Shown in pieces: positions 22,191-32,801 of a DNA stretch of 64,000 nt. Made by a program: the position numbers and the translations under genes. Below the pieces are notes generated by a model that saw only the letters and a list, made by a program, of their open reading frames with translations, had not been told where the DNA came from and ran no database searches. Source of the DNA: Rhizopus sp. PT2906 (lineage: Eukaryota; Mucoromycota; Mucoromycetes; Mucorales; Rhizopodaceae). Location of the stretch: assembly GCA_025529335.1 (NCBI GenBank), contig JAMYHX010000178.1, forward strand, positions 1 through 64,000, read 5' to 3'. Within the stretch, counting starts at the first letter, position 1. Each line of letters starts with the position of its first letter.

Positions 22191-24287
22191 CTTGTATGTT
22201 TATCTAAAAAAAGGGGGAAAGGAAATAAAGAGAAATATTAAAAAAGAAACAAAATTTATATAACAAAGACAGGGTCCAGATGATCCAATCACACTTTTTC
22301 ATTCTGTCTGGGGGAGGGTGATTTCACGGGTAATCGGAGAATAAATTATTTTCATAGAGAAAAAGAAAATAGTATTGTCCTTCTTATTGTATGAGCTATA
22401 GCTTTTAAATAAATAAGAAAGGGTTCTATTATCAACATATAATGCGATAAAGATATATGTTGAATAATAGCAAAAAAGATAGTCTATTGATACATGACTC
22501 ATACAGAATAAATAACACAGATGGGTATTATGTAATAGAGTACTGCACCCTGGGTAAACAATTTTTTTAATTGGTGTACACATTTTCTTACATAACACAA
22601 ACTGATTCCGAAAAGACCCTGTAGAACAAGACTAAAAAGAGAGAGGGAGAGAGAAAGAGGGAAAAGAAAGAGGAATTATTGGCAAGTTGACGCTTTCCTT
22701 TTATAATAATTTCTCAAGGTCTAAGTTTCATACTATTAACAAATTTAAAAAAAGCTAAAGGTTGCTTATTAAATGAAGAAATATTCCATTTTCTCAATCA
22801 GAAACCCTTTTTGTTCATCATAGGGTCCACGCGGTAAAAAATTGTAGCGGATATAATATGAATAGACTTTATGAGCCAATCATATATTCATGTTGTCCAT
22901 ATACTAATTAGACCCTGTTCAAAATGAATTCCGTCATTTCAATGGCAGCCTTCGAAAAAAAGAAAAAAGAAAAGGGAAAAAAAGGACTTGTCACACACAA
23001 CTTTGCGTCACGGTTACATTCCTCCTTCCCCCTCGTTCTTTTTAACAAACTGCACCCTGCTTATTGTTTTAATATATATGCACGTCTTTTGTCTTATTGT
23101 CATAATAAAATAGAATAGTTGAATAACTTTAGAAACAGGCTTCTTTGTTTCAAAGAGCTTCTCACATGATGGAATGTCGGACTATAGAATATTTCCTTTT
23201 TTGATTATTAAAAGTATCCCCATTTTTTTGAAAAAAAGGTTTTCAGTAAAAGTGGGAAAGGGACTGAAAACCATGATTATAAAGTATATGAATTATATAA
23301 ATCAATATACAAAAAAGACTGGCAGTAATGTTTCTTTAGTCTTTTATCTTGTAGGCATTTGTATTTGAAGAATCTAATCTAATATACACTCACTGGCAGA
23401 AAATTGCTGACATTAATAAAAATACACATGTAGTTGTCAAAAGCAAGAAATATACTACATGATCACCATCATCAGTAGTTTCTTTTAGACATTATCAAAA
23501 TCTAAAGTGAATTAATGTTGTCAACAAGGCATATTATAAAAGTGGAAAGACTATGTCACGCAGATATACTAAAGTATGACCATGATGACTATCTAGCAAG
23601 TGTCATATATCAGCTCTCTTATCAACCACGAAATCAGTACCTTTTCTTTTAAACTGAGTGCTAACAAAGATATAAATAGTTAAAAGTTCGGATAGTAGTA
23701 GTAATAATAATAATACTTCAGGTACATAAAGAATAAGCTCACATATATTTACTCTTCTCTTTTCAAATTCAGTCAAGGCATCAACCAGAGAAGCTTGCTT
23801 GCTTGATAGAAATCCCTTATTAGCCAATCTCTATCTCTATTTTCGCTGGATAAAAAGCACAATCAACGTGATTTGATATCTACGCTGAATTGGCATTTGA
23901 ATATAGAGAAACGCATGTAACTACAAAAAAGCAAGAGTGCCAGATCATTTTTCGCAAGATTTTTATGTTTATATAAGCTTTAGAAAGTGACAGATAAATC
24001 TTTATGAATGCAATTAAATCAATAAAGGCGATCTATAATATTTGATTAAAGGGTCTCTTTCTTAGTCTTGTCTTTCTACTTTCAAGATGCTTTTATTTCC
24101 CTAAAAAAAAAAAGAAGATAATATATAGGGGATTTAAGTGTATACGTACATTTTCCTAATGTGTCGGAATATGATTGGAAGAGAAGGCTTCGAAAAGTTT
24201 ATGTTATGTTGGGGAACAAAAGCAAAACAAAAAAGGATTTAATATAACCAAAATTGGCACTTTATTATCAATAGATTTCAGAACCTA
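22191..24287. other. 2.1 kb gene-poor region
   Basis: AT-rich, with short open frames of low complexity only. It contains the deaminase promoter, an AATAATAAT run (about 23700-23716) and, at 23389-23420, a segment resembling a transposon end followed by a short open frame MSRRYTKV that stops at once (see findings). No gene is supported. Confidence 0.4.
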
Positions 24288-26063
24288 TTAAGTTCTGTCC
24301 TGATCACGGAAGCGCTTCTTGAGGTTCTCAACTTCACGGTCAAGGAATCTTCTTTGAGCTTGGGCACGCTTAGCGATTTCTTCCACACGAAGCAAGTTGG
24401 CTTCAGTAAGTTTTTCTCTGGGGATCTTACTTCCGATATCCTCCAATAAATCGAGTATAGTACTCAATTGATTGGGCAACCTAGTTTATGTTTATATTAG
24501 AGATGGTAAATTAATAAAATGGTCATTTTACCATGTGACGATGGGAGAACCACCTGTGGCAACAGGATGCTCGGTATGCTTGATGATGTACTCTTTGGTA
24601 AAGTTCCAATGTCTGTGACGGAAAGCACGGATTTGGTCAACATTGGAAAGGTAAATGGCAGCCGAATTAGGATCTTGCAAAGCGAACTCCTTGAGGCCAA
24701 CTTGCTTGGCCTTGTCCTGAACGTATTCCAAAAACTCACGATGGTTCGTGGGACGATACTTTCTAAAGTCACGGAGGACATGCGTCAAGGGGTTCTCAGG
24801 CAAACGTTCGGTGATTTGAAGCAAGTTGTCACCCAAAGGAACCATAGAGTCGTTGGCTCCAGATTCACCACGATGAAACATAGGCTTGTCACTAACACCT
24901 TCATAAATAACACCATCAGGAAACATGGGCTAATTGAGACAAGTAAAAAACTATATTCTAGGTTATTTTCTAAAGAGCCATCATCCCTACCTGATTCTTT
25001 GTTCCCATGATAAAGGTTCTAAACTTGATGTAGTCTTCGGGCATACTACGAGTCCACATCATTTCCATCTCTCGATTGATTGATTCGTACGTCTCGTTAA
25101 GTCCAGCCAACTGTTGGTCAAATCTAGCACGATTGCCTTTCTCAGCTGCATCAAGGGCACCTACAGCATAGCGAACGAGATAGGGGGAATAAGAGACCAT
25201 AGTAACGTGATTAAGTATGAATCCTTTTCTATAATGAACATTAATAAAAATAATAAAAAAAAACAACAGAAAAACGACTTACTCAGATTCACTTCCAGCA
25301 AAGGCACGAATAAGGGCCAAATTGTCATAAGTTAAGCCTCCGGAAGGGTTGATTTTCTTGTAATTGTATAAACTAGTATGAAATCAATCTACGATGTCCA
25401 AATATAGCTAAAAGGTTACTTACGCATAGCTTAAAGCACTATAAATACGTTAGAACACGCTACAGACAAGTTTCCTTTATATAAACTTACTATTCCATAA
25501 AAGGCTGGCTGCGAATCTTGCTAGAGACCTTGGTCAATGGAATAGCAATGTTGGCAGGCAATACCTTTCTTCCCAAGCCATAGTCATTCCGTGAGCGGTA
25601 GAGGATGTCGCATGGCTCAAGCAAGTAAGCAGAGGCAGCAAAGGTATAATCACGAAAGAGAGCTAATAGAGTTTAAGTATTTTCATACTCTAAAATGAGA
25701 GCGTTTACCTGACAAAAGGCGCTGATCATTGATATGGTCAACATCATAAATAGGGAGTTCATCACGAACAGCTTCGCCAAATTGGCCGCTTGCAAGCAAG
25801 CCAGGTGAACCATCTGGTAGCTGAAGAGGCATACGCTGCAAAAGCGATTCGAGCTTAATAAATTCAGAGGGGAGTTCAGCAAGGGGGTCTTGACGAGGAA
25901 GGAATCCATTCTGTTCACCAACCAAGAACATTTGCTGGCTCATGTCATTTTGTTGGGATTCAGTAAGCAAAGCAAAACCTCTCAAGAAAGTACCGGCCTT
26001 CAACGAATGAGAAATAGGGCTTGCCTTCATTTGAGCAGGCTTAAGTCTCCGCAGAACAAACAT
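24288..26063 (-). CDS. Indoleamine 2,3-dioxygenase (fungal type)
   Basis: Heme dioxygenase that opens the tryptophan indole ring to N-formylkynurenine, the first step of the kynurenine/NAD pathway. Segments in family order: LPANIAIPLTKVS, PFMEYALSYALYNYKKI, GFILNHVTMVSYSPYLVR, FRTFIMGTKNQPMFPDGV, IYEGVSDKP, RGESGANDSMVPLGDNLLQ, PLTHVLRDFRKYRPTNH, and RHWNFTKEYIIKH with the expected proximal heme His, then PVATGGSPIVTWLPNQ. A coiled C-terminal tail (RRFLDREVENLKKRF) follows. About seven exons and roughly 480 aa, as in fungal IDOs. Start MFVLRRLKPAQMK is the first ATG; a second Met lies 11 residues on. Probably intact. Confidence 0.93.
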
Positions 26064-26224
26064 GTTTAGTATAAGTGAATTAAAAATTAGGATGAAGCGA
26101 AAAAAACCTTCGAGATAGCCATCCCTATTTATTGATTTGCATACAACTGAATAATACCGCCAGTCCACGCAATAATACCGCCATCTATCGGTTTGTTTTG
26201 GATGCATTTTCTCACGGAGGGTTA

Positions 26225-26490
26225 CGGTTGCACTCTGTTGGATAAAATCAAACCAGATATAACCTTGGCTTATTATAGAGACCTTGTTGAGCTCTGAGGA
26301 CAAGATTCTCGAGATTTTTGATCTTTTTGCATAAAGAAATAAGCTTTTGCAAGTCCTCTTGACGATGGAAGTAACCCAGTTGTCATTAAATCTCCGTGGG
26401 AATATTGGACTCCTGCATAAAATCTAAGAATTTTTCATAGCATGATCCTCGGATTAAGAGAGGTGACAACAAATTCACATGACTGCTGAT
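26225..26490 (-). pseudogene. Decayed coding fragment, family not recognised
   Basis: One minus-strand frame reads KFLDFMQESNIPTEI, then two adjacent stop codons, then LGYFHRQEDLQKLISLCKKI and NLENLVLRAQQGLYNKP before stopping again. Composition is protein-like but no family is recognised. It sits in the 694-bp space between TBCC and the IDO start. Confidence 0.3.
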
Positions 26491-26757
26491 GGAAATAACT
26501 TAGTGGGACCGTTTTAGAAAACAAGTAAAATATCGCAGAACACGCAACTGCGTACGCCTTATCATGTCATCTAATGAGCATTCTGTGCTACAAACACTAA
26601 TTTTATTCCCAGGTAGTAAGCAATGTGTGATAGTATTAAAAGTAGCAGTACTAGTAACTGTTTGTAAGGGTAATTTACTTAGTTTCAATAAGCGTGAATT
26701 ATGTTCGGATACGACATATACGACACATTGTTTATTTTAGCATTTAACAAGCGACTT

Positions 26758-27903
26758 TCAATTCTTGTTTGGAAGAAGATGAGGTAAATCGGTCAACGTC
26801 ATATCTGTCTTCAATGCTTGATTAAGCTCCCTTGCACGATCATTGCTCATTACGGTCCAGTTGGGGGATGCCTGTTTTTTAAGCCAATTAAAGTCTTCAA
26901 TTTGATCAAAGTAATTGATATCATCAGTCTATAATTTTTTTTTCCAGTTTAGTCTTGGCTTACATTGAAGCATGTTAAACTGTACCTGAATGATATATTT
27001 GCCACTCGTGACACCCGTTGAGTCTTCTATAATTGGACGACTTGTAACATGCATCAGTATATCTACCTCATTAGCATCGTGTATACGGAGCTAATACTTC
27101 AGTTCAGTTTTATGTAATGAAATCCTTAGACTATATCTCATTTTACCTGATGGCACCCAACTACCAAAAGTGAGTGCTTTATATCATAAATAAGTACTGA
27201 TCCATCTATTTTCCCACAAAGGATCACGCAGTCTTGGACATTTTTAATATGTACAGCTGATATAGTTATGCTTGGATCCTCTAGGATCACAATACAGCTT
27301 CTTAAATTGGACAGCAACACATCAATACTCTTCTTTTCTATCGTCTTTTGGCCTAATCGTAAAATTGTATTTGATTCATCTTTTAATAAAACAGTAGCAT
27401 CAGATAATAAGTCTTTTTTGTTATCAGTCTCTGGTTCCTTTTCTGTTAAAGTTGCTTTCAACACCGATGGCTTCTTCTTGCGCGACTTGAATGAAAATTT
27501 TGCTTTGGGTGTTAGTTCTGCTTTTGTCTTTTCCAATCTGTCTCCAAGTGATTTCAATTGCTACACACACACACAAGTCAGCCCATCTCCTTTTTGTTTG
27601 CTTTTTTTTTCTTTTATTACCAAAGAAAACTGACGTTCATCGTAGGATGGTATATAATCCAAAGCTTCAGTAATCTTTTTTTCCATTGTGTTTATTCTCT
27701 GCAAGATAGTATCAAAATGTTGAGACAAGTCAGATTTTGGTAATGAGTAAGATTCATTCAATAGATCTTCAATTTCTACAATAAGTACAGACACAAGTGG
27801 TTGGTGAAAGAACAAATATGCTTTTATTATTTTCTTTCTCAATACTTGATTGTTCTTCTTTAAACTGTTGCCAAAACTGATTTGCTGCCTCTGTTGCTGC
27901 CAT
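26758..27903 (-). CDS. TBCC: Tubulin-folding cofactor C (TBCC)
   Basis: Cofactor C stimulates GTP hydrolysis by beta-tubulin in the cofactor supercomplex, releasing native dimer; related to RP2. N-terminus MAATEAANQFWQQFKEEQ begins a helical spectrin-like segment (with MEKKITEALDYIPSYDERQ). A basic linker (FSFKSRKKKPSVLK) precedes the C-CAP/TBCC beta-helix: VLLSNLRSCIVIL, VHIKNVQDCVILCGKIDGSV, and QLRIHDANEVDILMHVTSRP formed across an intron, then PIIEDSTGVTSGKY. That HxxSxPIIED block is the TBCC signature. C-terminus SNDRARELNQALKTDM. About 330 aa in five exons. Start is the first ATG. Confidence 0.9.
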
Positions 27904-28078
27904 GATCAACTAGGAAGAAAGTACAAGAAAAAAAAAATTGAATGGTGTCTAAATACCTTTTAAGGAAGAGCAAAAGGATACATTACAGCAATAGAGTCAT
28001 TCACTCATATTACTCTTTTTTTTTTTTTACTATTGATTTTATTTATCATTATCTGTATGCCTCTCAAAGATGACCCCT

Positions 28079-28415
28079 TTAACGTATCGCTTTGATTTTT
28101 CCTGTTGCTTCATAGTGTTTTATGGCTTCTAGTAAGGAATCTTCTGGCACTCGATGTTGCATCAAAAACTTATCATTAAGATGCACAACGGGTATGTCAA
28201 ACATGTATTTATCTCTAAACTCTTTTGGGCATTCTTCTTTGTGAATATCCAACACGGTTAAAGAAAACGGTGTCTATTCTATTTTATTAGCTTAACTTTA
28301 GTGTTGTCACTAATCTTACCTTCTTTTGTACATTGACGATGGCTGCCTTTGCTGTTGTACATAAAGAACAGGTACTTGAACTGAACAAGGTTAATGCTAC
28401 TTTTCGAGTTGACAT
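28079..28415 (-). CDS. Glutaredoxin-like protein (DUF836/YDR286C type)
   Basis: Small thioredoxin-fold protein of about 95 aa in two exons. MSTRKVALTLFSSSTCSLCT contains the redox CxxC (CSLC) after the first beta strand. The second exon, after an intron at about 28273-28319, has VLDIHKEECPKEFRDKYMFD and the cis-Pro strand IPVVHLNDKFLMQH, then EDSLLEAIKHYEATG. This matches the glutaredoxin-like DUF836 family found in fungi as YDR286C; function in vivo is poorly known. Start is the only ATG upstream of the strand. The stop is 175 bp from the TBCC start on the same strand. Confidence 0.88.
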
Positions 28416-28533
28416 TTGAAAAAGAGAGAAAAAAAAAGAGAGAGAGGGAGAGAGAGAAAGCAAGTTGTTACACATGTCCCTTTTTTGCCATTGTAAAAGT
28501 CACAGGGTTAATTCGTAATAAGTTTATTGTTCA

Positions 28534-29691
28534 TTACTTTACATACAAGACAACTGGACGAGCAAAGCCTAAGAGTATAGAAAACATTATTATGGTTATA
28601 GGACAGAATTGTGTAATCATTACCTTTGCCTTCTTCTTTAGGAATGCCCAATTCATGATGGCTGTTAAACCCTACCTCGTTGATCAAATAGTCTGTATAA
28701 TGCTCGGGTCGAAACTGAAAGTCCTCCTCCACATTAAGAGAATCCTAAAGATTGTTAATAGAATGTTTTATTCATTCATTTCTTACATCAATATGCTTTG
28801 CTCTTCTCTGATAGGTTCCGAATTCTTGAGATTCAAGGACCAATGTTCCTCCTGGCTTCAAGCATTCATATATTTTTTTAAAGAACATCTTCAATCCATC
28901 ATCTCCTCCGTGAATCTGAATCCATTTGGTTACGCTTAGTCTATAAATTCCCAGTAAGGTAAAGTACAAAAACTATTATCATGATCTTACGCTAGTACTG
29001 TATCATATTTCTCTCTTTCCGCTTGTTCTTTTGTCCAATCTGCAGCCTTAAACGAGACATTATAAGGAAAGCCTTCTGTCTCTTTGAAATCAGGCGGAAC
29101 TGCCATTGGAATAAAGCCAAACATATGCGTCATTGAGAGTGGAAAATAATGCGACTTTAGAGTTAAATCAAATGGGCTTTCAAGTTCTGCACTGTCTGTA
29201 TTTGGGTTACTTAGTGAATAGACAAGTCTAACATTATTTTCTGCCTTTTGAATCAGGCTTTCGTCTATGTCTACACCAAGTATATGCGCGGGTTCTCTCT
29301 TTTTGGCTATATTTTCAATTAGATTGAATATGATTCACAATTTCTCTTTTACCAATGGCGATGGTGATGTTGCCAGTGTTACATCCAATGTCTAATACTT
29401 GTTTGTTTTTGAATAATTCTGGGTCAAGCATGTCAATGCGGGGATCAATGTAGCATTTTGACTTGGGAACACGTCGAGATCTATAAGCATGTCAATCAGT
29501 AGAACATGCTACTTTAAATTGACTCACGTGTAATATGCGTTGTAATTGCCATATATCTTTTCGGATAACTTTTGCTTATTGTTGCTATCGTTGAATCGCG
29601 CTTTCTTTGTGGAGACTGTATTCGTGTTATTTTCTTTAGAATTAGATCTTTTCATTCCCTTTGTTTGAAAATGTGCGAAACAGGGTGACAT
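28534..29691 (-). CDS. RNA 5'-gamma-phosphate methyltransferase (MEPCE/Bin3 family)
   Basis: SAM-dependent capping enzyme of the Bin3/MEPCE/BMC1 family, which methylates the terminal phosphate of small RNAs (7SK in animals, U6 or telomerase RNA in fission yeast). The signature YGNYNAYYTSRR precedes KQVLDIGCNTGNITIAI (SAM motif I). Later exons give AHILGVDIDESLI, FKAADWTKEQAEREKYDTV, LALSVTKWIQIHGGDDGLK and LKPGGTLVLESQEF, then FARPVVLYVK at the C-terminus. About 310 aa, several introns. Start at 29691 (MSPCFAHFQTKGMKRS); an internal Met at 29655 is an alternative. The N-terminal basic, Asn-rich stretch is variable in the family. Confidence 0.9.
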
Positions 29692-29754
29692 TTCTTAATT
29701 ATTTACATTGCTTTACCGGAATTTTAAAAAACTATTGTTTTTTTTTTTTTTCGA

Positions 29755-30331
29755 AATAGATTTTGCCCTGATTTTGAGGCGTCAGCTTTTAGTCAAGATT
29801 ATATTTTAGACGAAGCTGGTAATAGAGTAACAACTTTCAATGTGACTAATTTTGTCGTATTCTGGTTAATAACATGGTTAGATTGTTTTGAAATGAGAAG
29901 GATCCTAAAGAGAGCAGGTTCAAGTACCATACGTTAAGGATGGTGAAGTCTGAGCCTGAACCAATGTGTAGTGATGCATAAATTTCAATCAATTCTTGAC
30001 TATTTCCCTTTCATAAAACATCATCAAGCCAATCTGTATCTCTTGCACAATGGTAGAAGCTATACTTCCTTACCAAGACGAAAAAACAGCACTTGCCAGT
30101 GTCACTTTAGCCAAACCAATTTAGCCAGAAATAAATGAAGACTGTGTTAATGACAAGCCTACATTATATGAAATTGCAAAGAAGAGATTTAACTTTCTCT
30201 CTTCCCCTTTTTCTCTCTCTATATATATAACCATGTCTCCATCAGTCTCAATTAATAAACCAAGAGTCGCCTCAGAAGAGATCAAGAAACAAAAGCTTTT
30301 GTGTGATATAAGGGATAAAGTATAGTCAAGG
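29755..30331 (+). pseudogene. Decayed coding fragments, unrecognised
   Basis: Plus-strand frames read protein-like in pieces: CPDFEASAFSQDYILDEAGN continuing to a stop at about 29937, then MVEAILPYQDEKTALASVTL at 30050 with an in-frame TAG at 30121 before PEINEDCVNDKPTLYEIAKK. A TATA-like run follows (about 30220). I cannot name the family. The pieces may be leftovers of one gene or of the mobile element that starts just downstream. Confidence 0.35.
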
Positions 30332-30701
30332 AGATTGAATACCATTGAATTTTATTAGCCAATCAAAGGCATAATGATCCCGCGCAACAAATCTTTTGAA
30401 GTGAAAGTTCACTGCCAAAATGGCATTTTTTGAGGAATTGTCTACTAGAATATTTTTAAACCATTAGCAATACCTCCAATGTGCTAAGTATACTACACAA
30501 TCTATTACAAATAGCTTTAAAGAGTTATGATGTGAATAGTCAGAGGCGCATTGTCTAACATGTAAGCCTGCTCATTAGTTGAGGTAGTGTATTCATTGTT
30601 CATTGGACAATGCTTTCTTTGTTGCAATTGATATATCAAAACCATATAAATCAATGAATAGTTATTTTTCTTCTCCTCTTTAATATTCCTAATATTCATT
30701 A
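30332..30701. other. Spacer upstream of the plus-strand Fanzor-like remnant
   Basis: 370 bp, AT-rich, without any coding signal that I can support. It could contain the old promoter of the downstream pseudogene. Confidence 0.35.
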
Positions 30702-32154
30702 ATGCGTGAAAAGAAAAAGCAGAGAGTGGTATATGACCCCGAAAAGGCTATGATCAATAGACCAGCTAGCTGGAAACGAAGTGCAAGTGAAGAATTAACT
30801 AGTTCATCACCCAAACATGCTCGTAGATCACCGGAAAGAGAAGAATATCTTATGAACACTTTCATGGAACAACTCGAAATTCACGTTTCTTCAGAAATTC
30901 AGCACTGCTATTAAACAGGCGGGAACCTTTGTGAACTTCGTAAATCAATGTTATCACGATCAAGATTACCTCGTGGGATAGTTACTGGTGCTGAAGCTAA
31001 AATTAATGTGAAGGCAGGAGAAATAGAGTCATTACTGCGAACTAAAAGAACACATGGAAAAAGCGCCAGTGCAGTATTAGAAAGACTTTGTTGAAGCCAA
31101 GCTCTTTAACATTGCTCAAAGAATTCGAAAGGAAGTCGAAATTAAAGAAGAAACAACAGAGGAAGCTAAAGATACCAGTGCACAGGAGCAAGAAGAACAA
31201 CAAATGTGAACTTTTAGTGCCTCTTTGCTCCCACTTTTAAGATCAGATTTGCCTGCTGATATCCAAGATACTTTTTTAAAAACCATAGAAGAAGCAGCTG
31301 TTTTTGCTAGTGATTACATAGCTTCGTATAGTGTTCAAGTATATAAGCTGGTATTACTTTTGAAGAAATCAAGCTTTTTCAAGCTAGATAATGATGAAAT
31401 TATACTCCAACACAAAGTCAGTGTTAGCATTCAAGATATCATACCAGAAAGCTTTTGCTGTCAAAGCGACATCATCCATTTCTCTCCTCCTATAGACAGA
31501 AGCTGCCTTACAGATGATGCCCTAAAAAAAGAATTTAGCAGCCTTTTCAACCCGAGTCATCTGCAAGTGATCCATGCAAGCTATTTTGGAATTCAAGATG
31601 TTACCAAAGAAACACTCAAAAGCCATTCTTTTCAAACAGCATTAAGACAGGCTCTTAACAAAGGTGGAAGAAGAAGCGAATCAACTGATCCAGTTGTCAT
31701 GAAGTTGGCGCTCAACAGATACATTTCTAATTTCAAGAATATGTGGTCTCAGAAAATGCGCTATATCAAGCATAACTTATACACTTCTGTTTGCATAACA
31801 AGTGAATATAATACGTCGCAAACTTGCATTTTTTTGTTTTAAGAAGCTATTACATCCAAAACGCAGTAAAGCAGACAAGAATGGCCGTATCAATTTAAAA
31901 ATGTGAATGGTGCTTTTGTTTGCGTGAACCTGCCCTGTCCGTCAGTAAAAGCAGGTCAAAGCATTCATGCTAGAGATACACTGAATGCTGTTGCTATTGG
32001 TTTGTCTGGGATGGCGACTTTACTGCTTGGAACAACATTCCCTCAATTCAACAGAAATATCAGTCCATCACAGACTGATCAATTCAACCAACTTGCTGCA
32101 GCTTTCTGTACAGGAAACGCTGTTAAGCCTATTACCGCTGGCAATAATTTCTAG
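30702..32154 (+). pseudogene. Fanzor/TnpB-like transposon gene, internally deleted and decayed
   Basis: Starts with a basic N-terminus (MREKKKQRVVYDPEKAM), becomes frameshifted and stop-ridden by 30910-31208, then runs open from 31225 to 31842 with SFFKLDNDEIILQHKVSV and LALNRYISNFKNMWSQKMR. After a stop it resumes at about 31845 with LLHPKRSKADKNGRINL, a frameshift, then a Cys pair (FVCVNLPC) and SIHARDTLNAVAIGLSGM, which parallels the terminal Cys-plus-RDxNA segment of TnpB/Fanzor RuvC nucleases. The central region that should hold RuvC motifs I and II is absent. It therefore looks like a deletion derivative. The Fanzor assignment is inference from this C-terminal pattern and from the better-preserved copy at 35400-36561. 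Confidence 0.5.
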
Positions 32155-32341
32155 GGTAAGTTTTATTTGAAAAATGATTATAGGAAAATACGAATTTTAT
32201 TGATACGTCTGTTTTTATTATTATGATTATTTCTCTTTTTCATTTTGTTTCGGTATGTATTTGAGAATATATGCATATCCCATTTATTTATTTATATATG
32301 TCTCAATTCTGGGGATCGTAGTTTATTTACCCTCTCAGTAT

Positions 32342-32790
32342 TCATTGCTTCAACAAGCTCTCTGTTTCCCTTGGATCTCTTAAGCTAGCTCTCAATCGCA
32401 ATTTATCTGATTTGCCTATATGGGCTTGGATCGATGGTGTGATATAATCGAAATAATAATCAAAGAAAAATTACAGACGATATCTATGAGGCTCTATATA
32501 GTCTCTTTGTTTAGAATCTTCTGGTGATTCAAATAATGGACACTCTATTGAAGATAAATTCAAATTGATGGAATGTGATACCAAGTGTTCAAGTGAAGAA
32601 ATGAATCACTATCACCAGGCTTCTTATAGTATCTTCCTAAAACGTCATGTTTTCTGTGTTCAGTAGTGAATGAAGTTAAGCTCTTGTCAGTAAAAAATGC
32701 AATGCTTATCAGTTTGCTTTTATTTGTAAGTGTATGCAAGGGGAAAAGTGAGAGAAAAAGGAAATGTGTATAATAAATAATAATCATAGA
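32342..32790 (-). CDS. Possible small three-exon gene (hypothetical)
   Basis: Splicing out GTGATAGTG...TTCAATAG (about 71 nt, near 32541-32611) and GTCTGTAAT...CATATAG joins HRKHDVLGRYYKKPE to CPLFESPEDSKQRDYIEPHR and YRKSDKLRLRASLRDPRETE, ending SLLKQ. Three separate coding-like segments coming into frame through plausible introns suggests a real C-terminal region rather than chance. The N-terminus is unclear: the only in-frame ATG (32790) starts a hydrophobic stretch just 12 nt after the alanine aminotransferase stop, and an AATAAA that could end that mRNA lies inside it (about 32717). No family recognised. Confidence 0.33.
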
Positions 32791-32801
32791 TTGAAATGCA
32801 A

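Noticed and set aside
22924..23118. 64-codon frame beginning MNSVISMAAFEKKKKEK
   Set aside because: Low-complexity Lys run and no similarity or splice context; treated as intergenic.
24519..25010. Plus-strand 163-codon frame
   Set aside because: Antisense of conserved indoleamine dioxygenase exons, including the RHWNF block.
28394..28939. Plus-strand 181-codon frame
   Set aside because: Overlaps MEPCE/Bin3 and glutaredoxin-like exons antisense and includes low-complexity purine sequence.
29900..29937. GGTTCAAGTACC resembling a tRNA B box
   Set aside because: No acceptor stem, anticodon arm or A box at the right distance upstream.
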